Below are positions 34,084 through 42,830 of a DNA stretch of 64,000 nt, piece after piece (position 1 is the first letter of the stretch; every line of letters starts with the position of its first letter). The DNA comes from Planomicrobium sp. CPCC 101079 (GTDB lineage: Bacteria; Bacillota; Bacilli; Bacillales_A; Planococcaceae). Location: the NCBI RefSeq assembly GCF_007859275.1, contig NZ_VOHC01000005.1, positions 20,525-84,524 of the forward strand, in the 5' to 3' direction. Below the pieces are notes generated by a model that did no database searches, was not told where the DNA came from, and saw nothing but the letters and a program-made list of their open reading frames with translations. The translations under genes were made by a program, and so were the position numbers.

Positions 34084-36189
34084 ATGCCAAAAACTCAGAA
34101 ACGGATACTATTGCCGCTGCTGATTTTAACACTTATTGCGTCATCGTTTTTTCCAGGCAGCAACCGTGCGAATGCGGAAACGGCTGTGAAGGATTTAATC
34201 ATTCTGCAAAACGTTCCTGAAATCGAACTGAGCGGTACAGCGGACAACATCAACTTGGATGCGTTGCATGTCTATCACGACGGCCATTTCTTGCTGGCTT
34301 CACAAAATTTGGAATGGACTTCAACAAATAAAACCGTCGCTTCTGTAGACAGCGAAGGGTCGGTATCGGTTACCGGAAAACCTGGCAAAACGTTTATCAC
34401 CGTTTCCGACGGTACTTATACGGATAAAATCGCTGTTGCCGTGAAACCGGATGCTGCTGCCAAAAGGGGCAAAGGAAAACCGGCGGTCAGTTCGAAGTTG
34501 GTGAAAAGCCAAGAAGCGCGTTATGACGTCATCGATTTTTCAATAGAAAACATGACCATGGAAGAAAAAGTCGGGCAAATGCTGATGCCTGATTTCAGAA
34601 ACTGGAAAGGCAAAAATGTGACGGCAATGCTTCCGGAAATCAAAGCACTTGTGAAGCAATATCATCTTGGCGGCGTTATCCTTTTCAGAGAAAATGTCGT
34701 GACAACTGAACAGACTGCTAAATTGGTGGATGATTACCAAAAGGCTTCTGAGAAATACAATCTGCTGATGACGATTGACCAGGAAGGCGGAATCGTGACA
34801 CGCCTTCAATCGGGAACAGATATGCCGGGAAGCATGGCGCTCGGTGCAACTCGTTCCGCAGATATTACCCGAAAAGTAGGGAATGCCATCGGCGAAGAAC
34901 TTTCAGCGCTCGGCATCAATATGAATTTTGCTCCTTCTTTTGACATCAACCACAATCCCGACAATCCGGTAATCGGAGTCCGTTCGTTCGGCGAAAAGCC
35001 GGAACTTGTTGCTGAGCTTGGAGTGGCCTATACGAAGGGACTCCAAGAGTCAGGAACTGCTGCAACGGCGAAGCATTTTCCAGGCCACGGCGATACAGCA
35101 GTCGATTCGCATTTAGGCCTTCCGGAAGTGCCATATGATTTGGAACGGCTGAAGGCGGTAGAGCTATATCCGTTCCAAAAAGCGATGGAAGCGGGCATCG
35201 ACGCTATTATGACGGCGCATGTCACGTTCCCGAAAATCGATAACACAACAGCGATTTCCCAAAAAGACGGAACAGAAATTAATATCCCGGCGACGCTTTC
35301 GCATAAAGTGCTGACTGAATTGATGCGCGAAGACATGGGCTATGAAGGCGTGATTTTTACAGATGCCTTGAACATGCAGGCGATAGCGGACCATTTCGGG
35401 CCGGTTGATGCAGTCATTCGTGCCGTCAAGGCCGGAAGCGACATCGTCTTGATGCCAGTCGGGCTTGAAAGTGTGGCAAATGGCTTGTACGACGCGGTGG
35501 AGTCAGGCGATATCTCGGAAGAGCGCATTGAAGCTTCTGTAGAACGCATACTGGCATTAAAGCTGAAACGCGGCATCATTAAAGAAGAAACGCCGCAGCC
35601 AATACAAGAAAAGGTGGCGAATGCACTTCAAGTGGTCGGTTCAGAAGAACATAAGCTAGTGGAAAAAGAAGCTTCCGAAAAATCCATTACACTTGTGAAA
35701 AATGAAGGGGTCCTTCCGCTTGCTCCAGCAGCTGAAGATTTGCTGGTTGTAGTTGGGAACATCTATTCAGATGAACTTTATTTTGGTTTGAAGGCCCGCC
35801 ATGCCAATACAATATGGATTGAGAAAGACAACTTGCTGACAGAAGAAGAACTGGCACAAGTAAAGGCGGCGAAAGCGGTCATTGTCGGAACGAGAACGTC
35901 CACCGTGGCGCAGCGTTCACCCAACAGCGGCCAAATGAAGATGGCCAATCAGATTCTTGCGGCAACAGAAGCTCCGGTCGTTGCTGTTGGCATCCAAAAT
36001 CCATATGACGTTATGGCTTATCCAAACGTCGATGCCTATTTGACGCAATACAGCTTCCGTACAGCGAGCTATGAAGCGATGGCTTCGACGATCTTGGGCG
36101 AACTGTCGCCGACCGGCAAATTGCCTGTCACTATTCCAAGTTTGAATAACGATGTCTTATACGAATATGGCCATGGACTAACTTATTGA
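34084..36189 (+). CDS. nagZ: Secreted beta-N-acetylglucosaminidase, GH3 (NagZ) with N-terminal Ig-like domain
   Basis: This 701-residue exo-glucosaminidase removes GlcNAc from the non-reducing ends of peptidoglycan fragments outside the cell. A signal peptide begins MPKTQKRILLPLLI, ending near NRANAE. Residues ~35-125 resemble a bacterial Ig-like (Big) domain (LEWTSTNKTVASVDSEG, KTFITVSDGTY). The catalytic domain has KHFPGHGDTAVDSH at 330-343 and nucleophile Asp427 (GVIFTDALNMQAI). A second GH3 domain follows. It is 19 bp after amiE and 16 bp before namZ. Confidence 0.92.
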   Translation: MPKTQKRILLPLLILTLIASSFFPGSNRANAETAVKDLIILQNVPEIELSGTADNINLDALHVYHDGHFLLASQNLEWTSTNKTVASVDSEGSVSVTGKPGKTFITVSDGTYTDKIAVAVKPDAAAKRGKGKPAVSSKLVKSQEARYDVIDFSIENMTMEEKVGQMLMPDFRNWKGKNVTAMLPEIKALVKQYHLGGVILFRENVVTTEQTAKLVDDYQKASEKYNLLMTIDQEGGIVTRLQSGTDMPGSMALGATRSADITRKVGNAIGEELSALGINMNFAPSFDINHNPDNPVIGVRSFGEKPELVAELGVAYTKGLQESGTAATAKHFPGHGDTAVDSHLGLPEVPYDLERLKAVELYPFQKAMEAGIDAIMTAHVTFPKIDNTTAISQKDGTEINIPATLSHKVLTELMREDMGYEGVIFTDALNMQAIADHFGPVDAVIRAVKAGSDIVLMPVGLESVANGLYDAVESGDISEERIEASVERILALKLKRGIIKEETPQPIQEKVANALQVVGSEEHKLVEKEASEKSITLVKNEGVLPLAPAAEDLLVVVGNIYSDELYFGLKARHANTIWIEKDNLLTEEELAQVKAAKAVIVGTRTSTVAQRSPNSGQMKMANQILAATEAPVVAVGIQNPYDVMAYPNVDAYLTQYSFRTASYEAMASTILGELSPTGKLPVTIPSLNNDVLYEYGHGLTY

Positions 36190-36205
36190 TTAGCGAGGAG
36201 AGAAA

Positions 36206-37462
36206 ATGATGAAAAAATGGCTTGTAATGATACTCACTGCAATGCTCGTTTTATCTTCACTATCAATCGTTTTTGCGGATCACGACAAAGGCAATGGCAA
36301 ATCCAAAGATAAAGGAAAAGGCCGCAAAGACTTAGCCATCGGCATTGAAGTCTTGCTGGACGAACAAAAAGAATTGATTGAAGGGAAAAATGTCGGATTG
36401 ATCACCAATCCGACTGGCGTGGACAAAGAGTTGAATAGCATCGTCGATCTTCTGCACAACGATCCCGATGTGAACTTGACGGCGCTTTACGGGCCAGAAC
36501 ACGGAGTCCGGGGAGACGCGCAGGCTGGGCAATACGTGGACTACTACATTGATGAAGTCACGGGACTTCCTGTTTACAGCCTATACGGCAAAACACGGAA
36601 ACCGACGCAAGAAATGCTTGAAGGCATCGACGTACTTGTTTTTGATATCCAGGATGTTGGCACGCGCTTCTATACCTACATTTATACGATGGCACTGGCG
36701 ATGGAAGCCGCAAAAGAAAAAGGCATCCCGTTTATTGTTCTCGACAGGCCGAATCCACTTGGCGGGACAAAAGTGGAAGGGCCGGTACTTGATCCGGAAT
36801 TTGCTTCATTTGTCGGACAGTACGCGATCCCGCTTCGCCACGGAATGACAGTGGGCGAACTGGCAAAGCTGTTCAACACAGAGTTTGGGATCGATGCTGA
36901 GTTGACGGTTGTGGAGATGGAAGGGTGGAAACGCGATTCTTATTTCGAGGAAACTGGATTGGAATTTGTTCCGCCATCACCAAACATGCCGACAGTGGAT
37001 ACGGCTTTGGTTTATCCGGGGACAGCGCTGATTGAAGGGACGAACCTCTCTGAGGGCAGAGGGACGACGAAACCGTTTGAATTCATCGGTGCTCCATTCG
37101 TCAACAGCACCGAACTTGCAGCGGAATTGAATGCATTGGAACTGCCTGGAGTCACGTTCCGTGCCGCTTCATTTACTCCAATGTTTTCTAAGCACTCCGG
37201 AAAACTTTCGCATGGAATTCAAGTGCATGTCACCGATCGCAAAACGTACAAACCGGTTGAAACAGGTTTGCATATCGTCAAAACGCTTCATGACCTGTAT
37301 CCTGGACAAGTGGAGCTGACAGCGTTTTTCAACAACTTAATCGGCAACGAATGGATCAGCGAAGGCATCGAGAATGGCATGACCGTGGAAGAAATGAAAG
37401 AACGCTGGCAAGAGGATTTAAACGAGTTCCAAAAAGTGAGAGCAAACTATTTACTATATTGA
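36206..37462 (+). CDS. namZ: Secreted exo-beta-N-acetylmuramidase NamZ (DUF1343, GH171)
   Basis: This 418-residue enzyme releases MurNAc from the non-reducing end of glycan chains. It has a clear signal peptide (MKKWLVMILTAMLVL core, cleavage after IVFA) and a short Lys/Gly-rich linker. The DUF1343 body has GLITNPTGVDKE, YGPEHGVRGDAQAG, DIQDVGTRFYTYIYTM, RPNPLGG and EGRGTTKPFEFIGAP. GAGGAGAG precedes the ATG pair at 36206/36209. It ends the amiE-nagZ-namZ operon, the same trio found in Bacillus subtilis. Confidence 0.93.
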   Translation: MMKKWLVMILTAMLVLSSLSIVFADHDKGNGKSKDKGKGRKDLAIGIEVLLDEQKELIEGKNVGLITNPTGVDKELNSIVDLLHNDPDVNLTALYGPEHGVRGDAQAGQYVDYYIDEVTGLPVYSLYGKTRKPTQEMLEGIDVLVFDIQDVGTRFYTYIYTMALAMEAAKEKGIPFIVLDRPNPLGGTKVEGPVLDPEFASFVGQYAIPLRHGMTVGELAKLFNTEFGIDAELTVVEMEGWKRDSYFEETGLEFVPPSPNMPTVDTALVYPGTALIEGTNLSEGRGTTKPFEFIGAPFVNSTELAAELNALELPGVTFRAASFTPMFSKHSGKLSHGIQVHVTDRKTYKPVETGLHIVKTLHDLYPGQVELTAFFNNLIGNEWISEGIENGMTVEEMKERWQEDLNEFQKVRANYLLY

Positions 37463-37463
37463 A

Positions 37464-37499
37464 AAAAGAAAGGCTGAAGCTTTCGGGTCAGCCTTTTTC
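37464..37499 (+). terminator. Terminator of the secreted salvage operon
   Basis: AAGGCTGA pairs with TCAGCCTT, followed by TTTTC. Confidence 0.85.
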
Positions 37500-37536
37500 A
37501 TGTTTATTCAAAAGGAAAAAGATCTTTTAAAATAAA

Positions 37537-37598
37537 TGAAAGGGTTTTCAACTATTTACGAAATTGGTATAGACAACTATACAGGTGTTGGTTATAGT
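37537..37598 (+). promoter_or_regulatory. GlcNAc PTS promoter with NagR (dre-like) operator and cre
   Basis: TAGACA (37570-37575) and TATAGT (37593-37598) are 17 bases apart. GTATAG/CTATAC arms (37567-37582) form a palindrome within TGGTATAGACA, like NagR/DasR sites, covering the -35. A cre-like TGAAAGGGTTTTCA is at 37537-37550, about 20 bases upstream. Confidence 0.78.
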
Positions 37599-37630
37599 GA
37601 ACTTAAACTTACATAAAGGAGTGGGGTCAT

Positions 37631-39562
37631 TTGTTTAACTTTTTGCAACGAATAGGGAAATCATTGATGTTCCCGATTGCCACGCTTCCTGCTGCCGCTT
37701 TGCTTTTGCGGTTCGGCCAGGACGATTTGCTTGGCATTCCGTTTTTGTCTGCAGCAGGGGCGGGGATTATCGACAACCTTGCCATCATTTTTGCAATCGG
37801 CATCGCGTTTGGGCTTGCCCATGACAGCAACGGGGGAGCAGCGCTCGCTGGCGCCATCGCTTATCTTGTATTGACTTCGGCAATCGTAACAATCAATGAG
37901 TCGATCAATATGGGAGTATTTGCCGGAATTCTTTCGGGAATCGTCGGTGGGCTTTTATACAATAAATTCTATAACGTAAAATTTCCAGCTTGGCTGGCGT
38001 TTTTCGGGGGCAGGCGGTTTGTACCGATTATAACCGCAGCTACAATGACAGTTTTAGCTGGCTTGTTGGGCTATGCCTGGCCGCCGATTCAAGAGGGCAT
38101 TGACGCAGCAGGCGACTGGATTTTGAACGCCGGCATGTTCGGGGTCGGGGCTTACGGTTTCTTGAACCGCCTGCTTTTGCCGACAGGGTTGCACCATGTT
38201 ATCAACACAGTCGTGTGGTTTGATTTTGGAACGTTTACCGATGCGAGCGGCGAAGTCGTGCGCGGGGAAATCAACCGTTTCCTAAAAGGCGATCCGACAG
38301 CGGGGCCGTTCCTTTCCGGGTTTTTCCCGATTATGATGTTCGGGCTTCCGGCGGCTTGCCTTGCCATGTATATGGCAGCTAAAAAAGAACGCAAAGCGGC
38401 TGTCGGCGGAATGCTTTTCAGTATCGCTATTACTTCTTTCTTAACGGGTATTACGGAGCCGATTGAATTCTCGTTTATGTTCTTATCTCCGGTCTTATAT
38501 GTAGTCCATGCGCTATTGACAGGCGTCGCCATGATGGTGGCGTTTGCTTTCGATATTCGCCATGGCTTCGGTTTCTCTGCCGGCGCGATCGACTATGTGC
38601 TGAATTTTGGCCTTGCCGAGAATCCGTTGTTGCTTTTGGTGATCGGACTTTTCACCAGTGTGATTTACTTTGCCATTTTCTACTTCCTAATCGTTAAGCT
38701 CGACTTGAAAACGCCAGGGCGGGAAGATGAAGATGAAGATATGGTCGAAGGAGACAGCATGGAACACGGGGCAGTTGGAACAGATGAAACAGACACAAGA
38801 GCGTATCAGACCATTGCGGCGCTTGGCGGCACCGACAATATCGTGGCTGTCGATTATTGCACGACGCGCCTTCGCTTGACCGTAAAAGACGCGGACCGGG
38901 TGGACGAAAGAGAATTAAAGCGTTCAGGTGCCCGCGGACTGATGAAAATCAATAAAACCAACGTCCAAGTAGTTATTGGGACAGCAGTTGAATTTTTGGC
39001 GGATGCCATGAAAAAACGCATCGCTAATGGCAATCCAGCACCAAATCAGCGGAACGATGTTAATTTCAAAAAGGCGGCGACGGCTGAAGAAGAAATGCCA
39101 AAAGAAATCTTGCCGGAGGATTTTGTAATGCCGGTAGACGGAAAAATTATTCCACTCTCTGAAGTGCCGGATGAAGTATTTGCACAAGGCATGATGGGGC
39201 CAGGATTCGCAATTGTTCCATCGGGCAATACGATCCATTCACCGGTAGACGGAAAAATTGTCAGCATCTTCCCGACAAAGCATGCCATCGGGCTGGTAAC
39301 AGATACCGGTGTTGAAGTGCTGATCCATTTCGGCTTGGATACCGTGAATTTAAAAGGGCAAGGGTTTGATTTGCTGGTGGAAGACGGCCAGCTAGTGCAG
39401 CGCGGCGACGCGTTATTGAAAGTCGATATGGATTACGTCGGGGCGAATGCGCCATCGACCGTTACACCAATCGTTTTTACCAATTTAACCAATCAAAAAC
39501 TTGAGATGTTGAAAACCGGCAATCAGCGCAAAGGCACGGCTTCTATCATCAAGGTACAATAA
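37631..39562 (+). CDS. nagE: N-acetylglucosamine-type PTS EIICBA transporter
   Basis: This 643-residue PTS permease of the glucose/GlcNAc family has domains in the order EIIC, EIIB, EIIA. The EIIC has MFPIATLPAAALLLRFG and GITEPIEFSFMF. The EIIB phospho-Cys is in VAVDYCTTRLRL near 416. The EIIA His is in VEVLIHFGLDTVNL. It imports GlcNAc as GlcNAc 6-phosphate. The start is TTG at 37631, preceded by AAAGGAGTGGGG. The NagR-type operator upstream and nagA, nagB and nagR downstream support GlcNAc. Its EIIA could also phosphorylate MurP. Confidence 0.92.
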   Translation: MFNFLQRIGKSLMFPIATLPAAALLLRFGQDDLLGIPFLSAAGAGIIDNLAIIFAIGIAFGLAHDSNGGAALAGAIAYLVLTSAIVTINESINMGVFAGILSGIVGGLLYNKFYNVKFPAWLAFFGGRRFVPIITAATMTVLAGLLGYAWPPIQEGIDAAGDWILNAGMFGVGAYGFLNRLLLPTGLHHVINTVVWFDFGTFTDASGEVVRGEINRFLKGDPTAGPFLSGFFPIMMFGLPAACLAMYMAAKKERKAAVGGMLFSIAITSFLTGITEPIEFSFMFLSPVLYVVHALLTGVAMMVAFAFDIRHGFGFSAGAIDYVLNFGLAENPLLLLVIGLFTSVIYFAIFYFLIVKLDLKTPGREDEDEDMVEGDSMEHGAVGTDETDTRAYQTIAALGGTDNIVAVDYCTTRLRLTVKDADRVDERELKRSGARGLMKINKTNVQVVIGTAVEFLADAMKKRIANGNPAPNQRNDVNFKKAATAEEEMPKEILPEDFVMPVDGKIIPLSEVPDEVFAQGMMGPGFAIVPSGNTIHSPVDGKIVSIFPTKHAIGLVTDTGVEVLIHFGLDTVNLKGQGFDLLVEDGQLVQRGDALLKVDMDYVGANAPSTVTPIVFTNLTNQKLEMLKTGNQRKGTASIIKVQ

Positions 39563-39622
39563 TGACAAAACAAACCAGGAAATCCATTGTGATTTTCCTG
39601 GTTTTCCAAAGGAGGGGCTAAA

Positions 39623-40792
39623 ATGGCTAACAGCATCTTGATTTCCAACATAACGATTGCCGATGCCTTGACTGGCGAATTCAACGGCGACATCTTTTTA
39701 AGAGGCGGCAAAATTGTCGAAGTGGCAACAAGGATTGACCGGACGGCGGATATCCACATCGATGCGGCCAATAAAAACTGGAGTGCTCTTCCAGGATTTG
39801 TTGACGTCCACATTCACGGGGCAGCAGGATTTGATGCGATGGACGCAACGGCAGAAGCATTGGGAGGAATAGCTGCTGCATTGCCGAATGAAGGGACGAC
39901 AAGCTTTTTAGCGACGACAATGACCCAATCAGAAAATGCCATTGATGAGGCGCTGGAAAACGCCAGCCGCTTTACAGCCGGCGACGGCCAAGCGGAAATG
40001 CTCGGGATCCATCTGGAAGGGCCGTTCATATCAGCAAAACGGGCAGGCGCGCAACCGCTTGAGCACATCACGGCACCGTCAATCCAGCAGTTCGAGAAAT
40101 GGCAGGAAAGGAGCGGCAACCGCATCAAATTGGTGACCGTTGCATCTGAAGCAGAGGATGGGCTGGAATTTATCGAAGCCGTTTCCAAAAGCGGCGTGAT
40201 TGCTTCCATTGGCCATACTGACGCGACGTTTGAACAAGTGCAGGAAGCGGTAAACAAAGGGGCGAGCCACGTAACCCACCTATACAACCAAATGAGCCCG
40301 CTGCACCACCGGAATCCCGGAGTGGTAGGCGCTTCCTTGCTGGAAGATGCATTAACTGTCGAAGTGATTGCTGATTTCGTTCACAGCCATCCGCAAGCAG
40401 TGGCACTGGCTTTCCGCCAAAAAGGCGCAAGCCGAATGGTCCTTATCACGGACGCCATGCGGGCAAAAGGGCTCGCGCCTGGGGTATATGACCTTGGCGG
40501 CCAGGAAGTCCAGGTAACGGAAACCGACGCGAGGCTTTCGGACGGGACGCTGGCAGGCAGTATTTTAACAATGGAGGCGGCGGTGAAAAATGTCGCTTCT
40601 GTTACCGGCTGCACGCTTGCCGACCTGGTGGCGATGACATCAGCCAATGCAGCGAAGGAATTGGGGCTAGAACACAAGGGTAGCATTGCAGCAGGAAAAG
40701 ACGCCGACATTACCATTCTTGACGAACAGTTCAATGTGCAACTGACCATCTGCAGAGGAACCATCGCTTATTCGAAGGAGGAGTTGTCATGA
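39623..40792 (+). CDS. nagA: N-acetylglucosamine-6-phosphate deacetylase
   Basis: This 389-residue cytosolic amidohydrolase removes acetate from GlcNAc 6-phosphate, giving glucosamine 6-phosphate. The metal-site HxH is His63-I-His65 in GFVDVHIHGAAGFD. Others are HLEGPFIS, SIGHTDATFE, HLYNQMSPLHHRNPG and the catalytic Asp in LITDAM. AAAGGAGGGG lies before the ATG. It overlaps nagB by four bases (ATGA), so translation is coupled. It receives GlcNAc 6-phosphate from NagE and MurQ. Confidence 0.96.
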   Translation: MANSILISNITIADALTGEFNGDIFLRGGKIVEVATRIDRTADIHIDAANKNWSALPGFVDVHIHGAAGFDAMDATAEALGGIAAALPNEGTTSFLATTMTQSENAIDEALENASRFTAGDGQAEMLGIHLEGPFISAKRAGAQPLEHITAPSIQQFEKWQERSGNRIKLVTVASEAEDGLEFIEAVSKSGVIASIGHTDATFEQVQEAVNKGASHVTHLYNQMSPLHHRNPGVVGASLLEDALTVEVIADFVHSHPQAVALAFRQKGASRMVLITDAMRAKGLAPGVYDLGGQEVQVTETDARLSDGTLAGSILTMEAAVKNVASVTGCTLADLVAMTSANAAKELGLEHKGSIAAGKDADITILDEQFNVQLTICRGTIAYSKEELS

Positions 40793-41529
40793 ACGTCCAC
40801 GTATATAAAGATTTTGAAACATTGAGCAAGGAAGCGGCAAAACGGGTCGAACAGCAAATTGAGGAAAATAGCGCTTCGGTTTTGGGTTTGGCTACAGGCT
40901 CCACACCAGTTGGCCTTTACCGGAAAATGAGCGAAGGCGTCAAAAAACGCGGCATGTCTTACCGGAACATCCAAACGATCAACTTGGATGAATATTTAGG
41001 GCTCGACCCCGAGCACCCTAGAAGTTACCACACATTTATGGAAGAGCATTTATTCAAGCACATCGATATCCCGGAAGAGAATCGGCATTTGCCGAACGGC
41101 AAGCCGGAATCGGTGGAAGAAGAATGCCGCCGCTACGAGCGGCTGATTGACTCTATCGGACCGATTGACCTGCAGATTTTGGGCCTTGGAACAAATGGCC
41201 ATATCGGATTCAACGAACCCGGAACCGAAGAGGACGAAGAAACGCATTGCGTCAAATTGGCGGATTCGACGCGTGAAGACAATGCCCGTTTTTTCGGCTC
41301 GGTCGATGAAGTGCCGACGCATGCCATTACGATGGGAATCCGCTCGATTTTAAAAAGTAAAGAAATTCTTTTACTGGCTTCCGGCAAAAACAAAGCGGAA
41401 GCGGTAAAGACGCTTCTCGAGAAAAAAGTGACAAAAGATTTCCCGGCTTCGTTCTTATGGAACCACTACAACGTCACGCTTATGGTGGACCAGGAGGCGT
41501 ACGGGCTTGTAAAAACAGAGGGGCGGTGA
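40789..41529 (+). CDS. nagB: Glucosamine-6-phosphate deaminase
   Basis: This 246-residue enzyme converts glucosamine 6-phosphate to fructose 6-phosphate and ammonia. Catalytic Asp67 lies in INLDEYLGLDP, substrate phosphate binding in GLATGSTPVGLY, and GLGTNGHIGFNEPG contains the active-site lid residues. The start overlaps nagA, preceded by AAGGAGG. It is the last catabolic step of the salvage route. Confidence 0.96.
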   Translation: MNVHVYKDFETLSKEAAKRVEQQIEENSASVLGLATGSTPVGLYRKMSEGVKKRGMSYRNIQTINLDEYLGLDPEHPRSYHTFMEEHLFKHIDIPEENRHLPNGKPESVEEECRRYERLIDSIGPIDLQILGLGTNGHIGFNEPGTEEDEETHCVKLADSTREDNARFFGSVDEVPTHAITMGIRSILKSKEILLLASGKNKAEAVKTLLEKKVTKDFPASFLWNHYNVTLMVDQEAYGLVKTEGR

Positions 41530-41534
41530 ATGCG

Positions 41535-42257
41535 ATGGTAGACAAACAATCGCCGATCCCGATTTATGCACAAATTGAAGAACAGCTGAAAAACCAGATT
41601 TCAGAAGGCAAATTTCCGCCTGGCGCAGCCATTCCGTCAGAACGTGAATTGACGGAAACGTTTGGCGTCAGCCGTATGACCGTACGCCAGTCGATCACCA
41701 ATTTAGTGAATGAGGGCTTGTTGTACCGGGAAAAAGGGCGCGGAACGTTTGTCGCTGCACCGAAAGTCGAACAACCGCTCAGCGGCATGACGAGCTTTAC
41801 AGAAGACATGCTGTCCCGGGGCATGGCGCCGAGCAACCAATTGGTGAAGTTTGAAAAAAGGCAGCCGGATAAAGGGATAGCTGAGCAATTGCAGATTATG
41901 GAAAGCGACGAAGTTTATTTTGTGGAGCGGATCCGCTACGCTGACAACATCCCGATGGCGATTGAACGAACGTATTTGCCGGTAAAACTTTTTCCGGAAC
42001 TCCGGGAAGAAGCGCTGAAGGAATCGCTTTACAAGTATGTCGAACAGACGGCGCAGCTCAAGATCGCCGGAGCTGTGCAGCGAATGGAAGCGTCGCTGGC
42101 CAAAAAGGAAGAAGCCGAACTGCTCCATGTAGAAGCGCCGTTTGCTGTATTGGTCATCGAACGCGTCAGCAGACTGGATAACCAGGTGCCTTTTGAAGTC
42201 GTCCGCAGTACGTACCGGGCCGACCGTTATAAGTTTACGAGCGAAATCCAGCGTTGA
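41535..42257 (+). CDS. nagR: GntR-family repressor NagR (YvoA-like)
   Basis: This 240-residue regulator has an N-terminal winged helix (SERELTETFGVSRMTVRQSI region; NEGLLYREKGRGTFVAAPK) and a UTRA domain that in YvoA binds glucosamine 6-phosphate or GlcNAc 6-phosphate. The ATG at 41535 is five bases after the nagB stop; GGGGCGG lies upstream. An in-frame extension into nagB is rejected. It likely represses the GlcNAc PTS promoter through the palindrome at 37567-37582. The UTRA shows ERTYLPVKLFPEL and FEVVRSTYRADRYKF. Confidence 0.9.
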   Translation: MVDKQSPIPIYAQIEEQLKNQISEGKFPPGAAIPSERELTETFGVSRMTVRQSITNLVNEGLLYREKGRGTFVAAPKVEQPLSGMTSFTEDMLSRGMAPSNQLVKFEKRQPDKGIAEQLQIMESDEVYFVERIRYADNIPMAIERTYLPVKLFPELREEALKESLYKYVEQTAQLKIAGAVQRMEASLAKKEEAELLHVEAPFAVLVIERVSRLDNQVPFEVVRSTYRADRYKFTSEIQR

Positions 42258-42260
42258 GTG

Positions 42261-42296
42261 AAAAGAGCTGAAGAACTTTCTTCAGCTCTTTTTTTG
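42261..42296 (+). terminator. nag operon terminator
   Basis: AGAGCTGAAG pairs with CTTCAGCTCT, followed by seven or more T. Confidence 0.88.
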
Positions 42297-42493
42297 ATTT
42301 TGCGGCTGGCGCGGCAAAGTGGTTCTTCTGCTGCCTGCGTAAAGGTTTAAGGGCAGCTCGAAGTGTTCACGTGACAGACAAATTTTTAATATTATACGGA
42401 TTGCAAAATAGACTTTTGGAAGGAGTCAATGCTATCCTAGAGACATTGGCTGTTAACTAATAGAAAGAAGCCACAAAAAGGAGAGAGTGTAAC

Positions 42494-42760
42494 ATGATCG
42501 AAAAAAGCTATAAAATCACAAGCCCCGAAGGCCTTCACGCGCGTCCAGCGTCTGCACTAGTCCAAGCAGTGTCACCGTTCGCGGCAGATGTGAAACTCGG
42601 ATACAAAGAAAAGCAAGTCAACATGAAATCAATCATGGGCGTTATGTCACTTGGCATCGCAATGGGCGGAGAAATCCAAATCGTTGCAGATGGTTCTGAC
42701 GAAAATGCACTTATGGCTAAAGTAGACGAAGTTTTGGTTTCACAAAACATCGCTCAATAA
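42494..42760 (+). CDS. ptsH: HPr phosphocarrier protein
   Basis: This 88-residue PTS carrier passes phosphate from enzyme I to EIIA domains. His15 (GLHARPASA) is the phospho-acceptor and Ser46 (NMKSIMGVMSLG) is the HPr-kinase site used in CcpA signalling. Both are intact. AAAAAGGAGAGAG precedes the ATG. It is monocistronic between two terminators; the usual partner ptsI is not in this window. It may be the main HPr or a paralogue for the four PTS domains encoded around it. Confidence 0.95.
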   Translation: MIEKSYKITSPEGLHARPASALVQAVSPFAADVKLGYKEKQVNMKSIMGVMSLGIAMGGEIQIVADGSDENALMAKVDEVLVSQNIAQ

Positions 42761-42773
42761 TACAGGTTTCATG

Positions 42774-42815
42774 AAAGCGCCAACCCCTTGGCAAAAGGGG
42801 TTGGCGCTTTTTGTT
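42774..42815 (+). terminator. HPr gene terminator
   Basis: GCGCCAACCCCTT pairs with AAGGGGTTGGCGC, followed by TTTTTG. Confidence 0.9.
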
Positions 42816-42830
42816 TTGGGAAAAAGGAGA

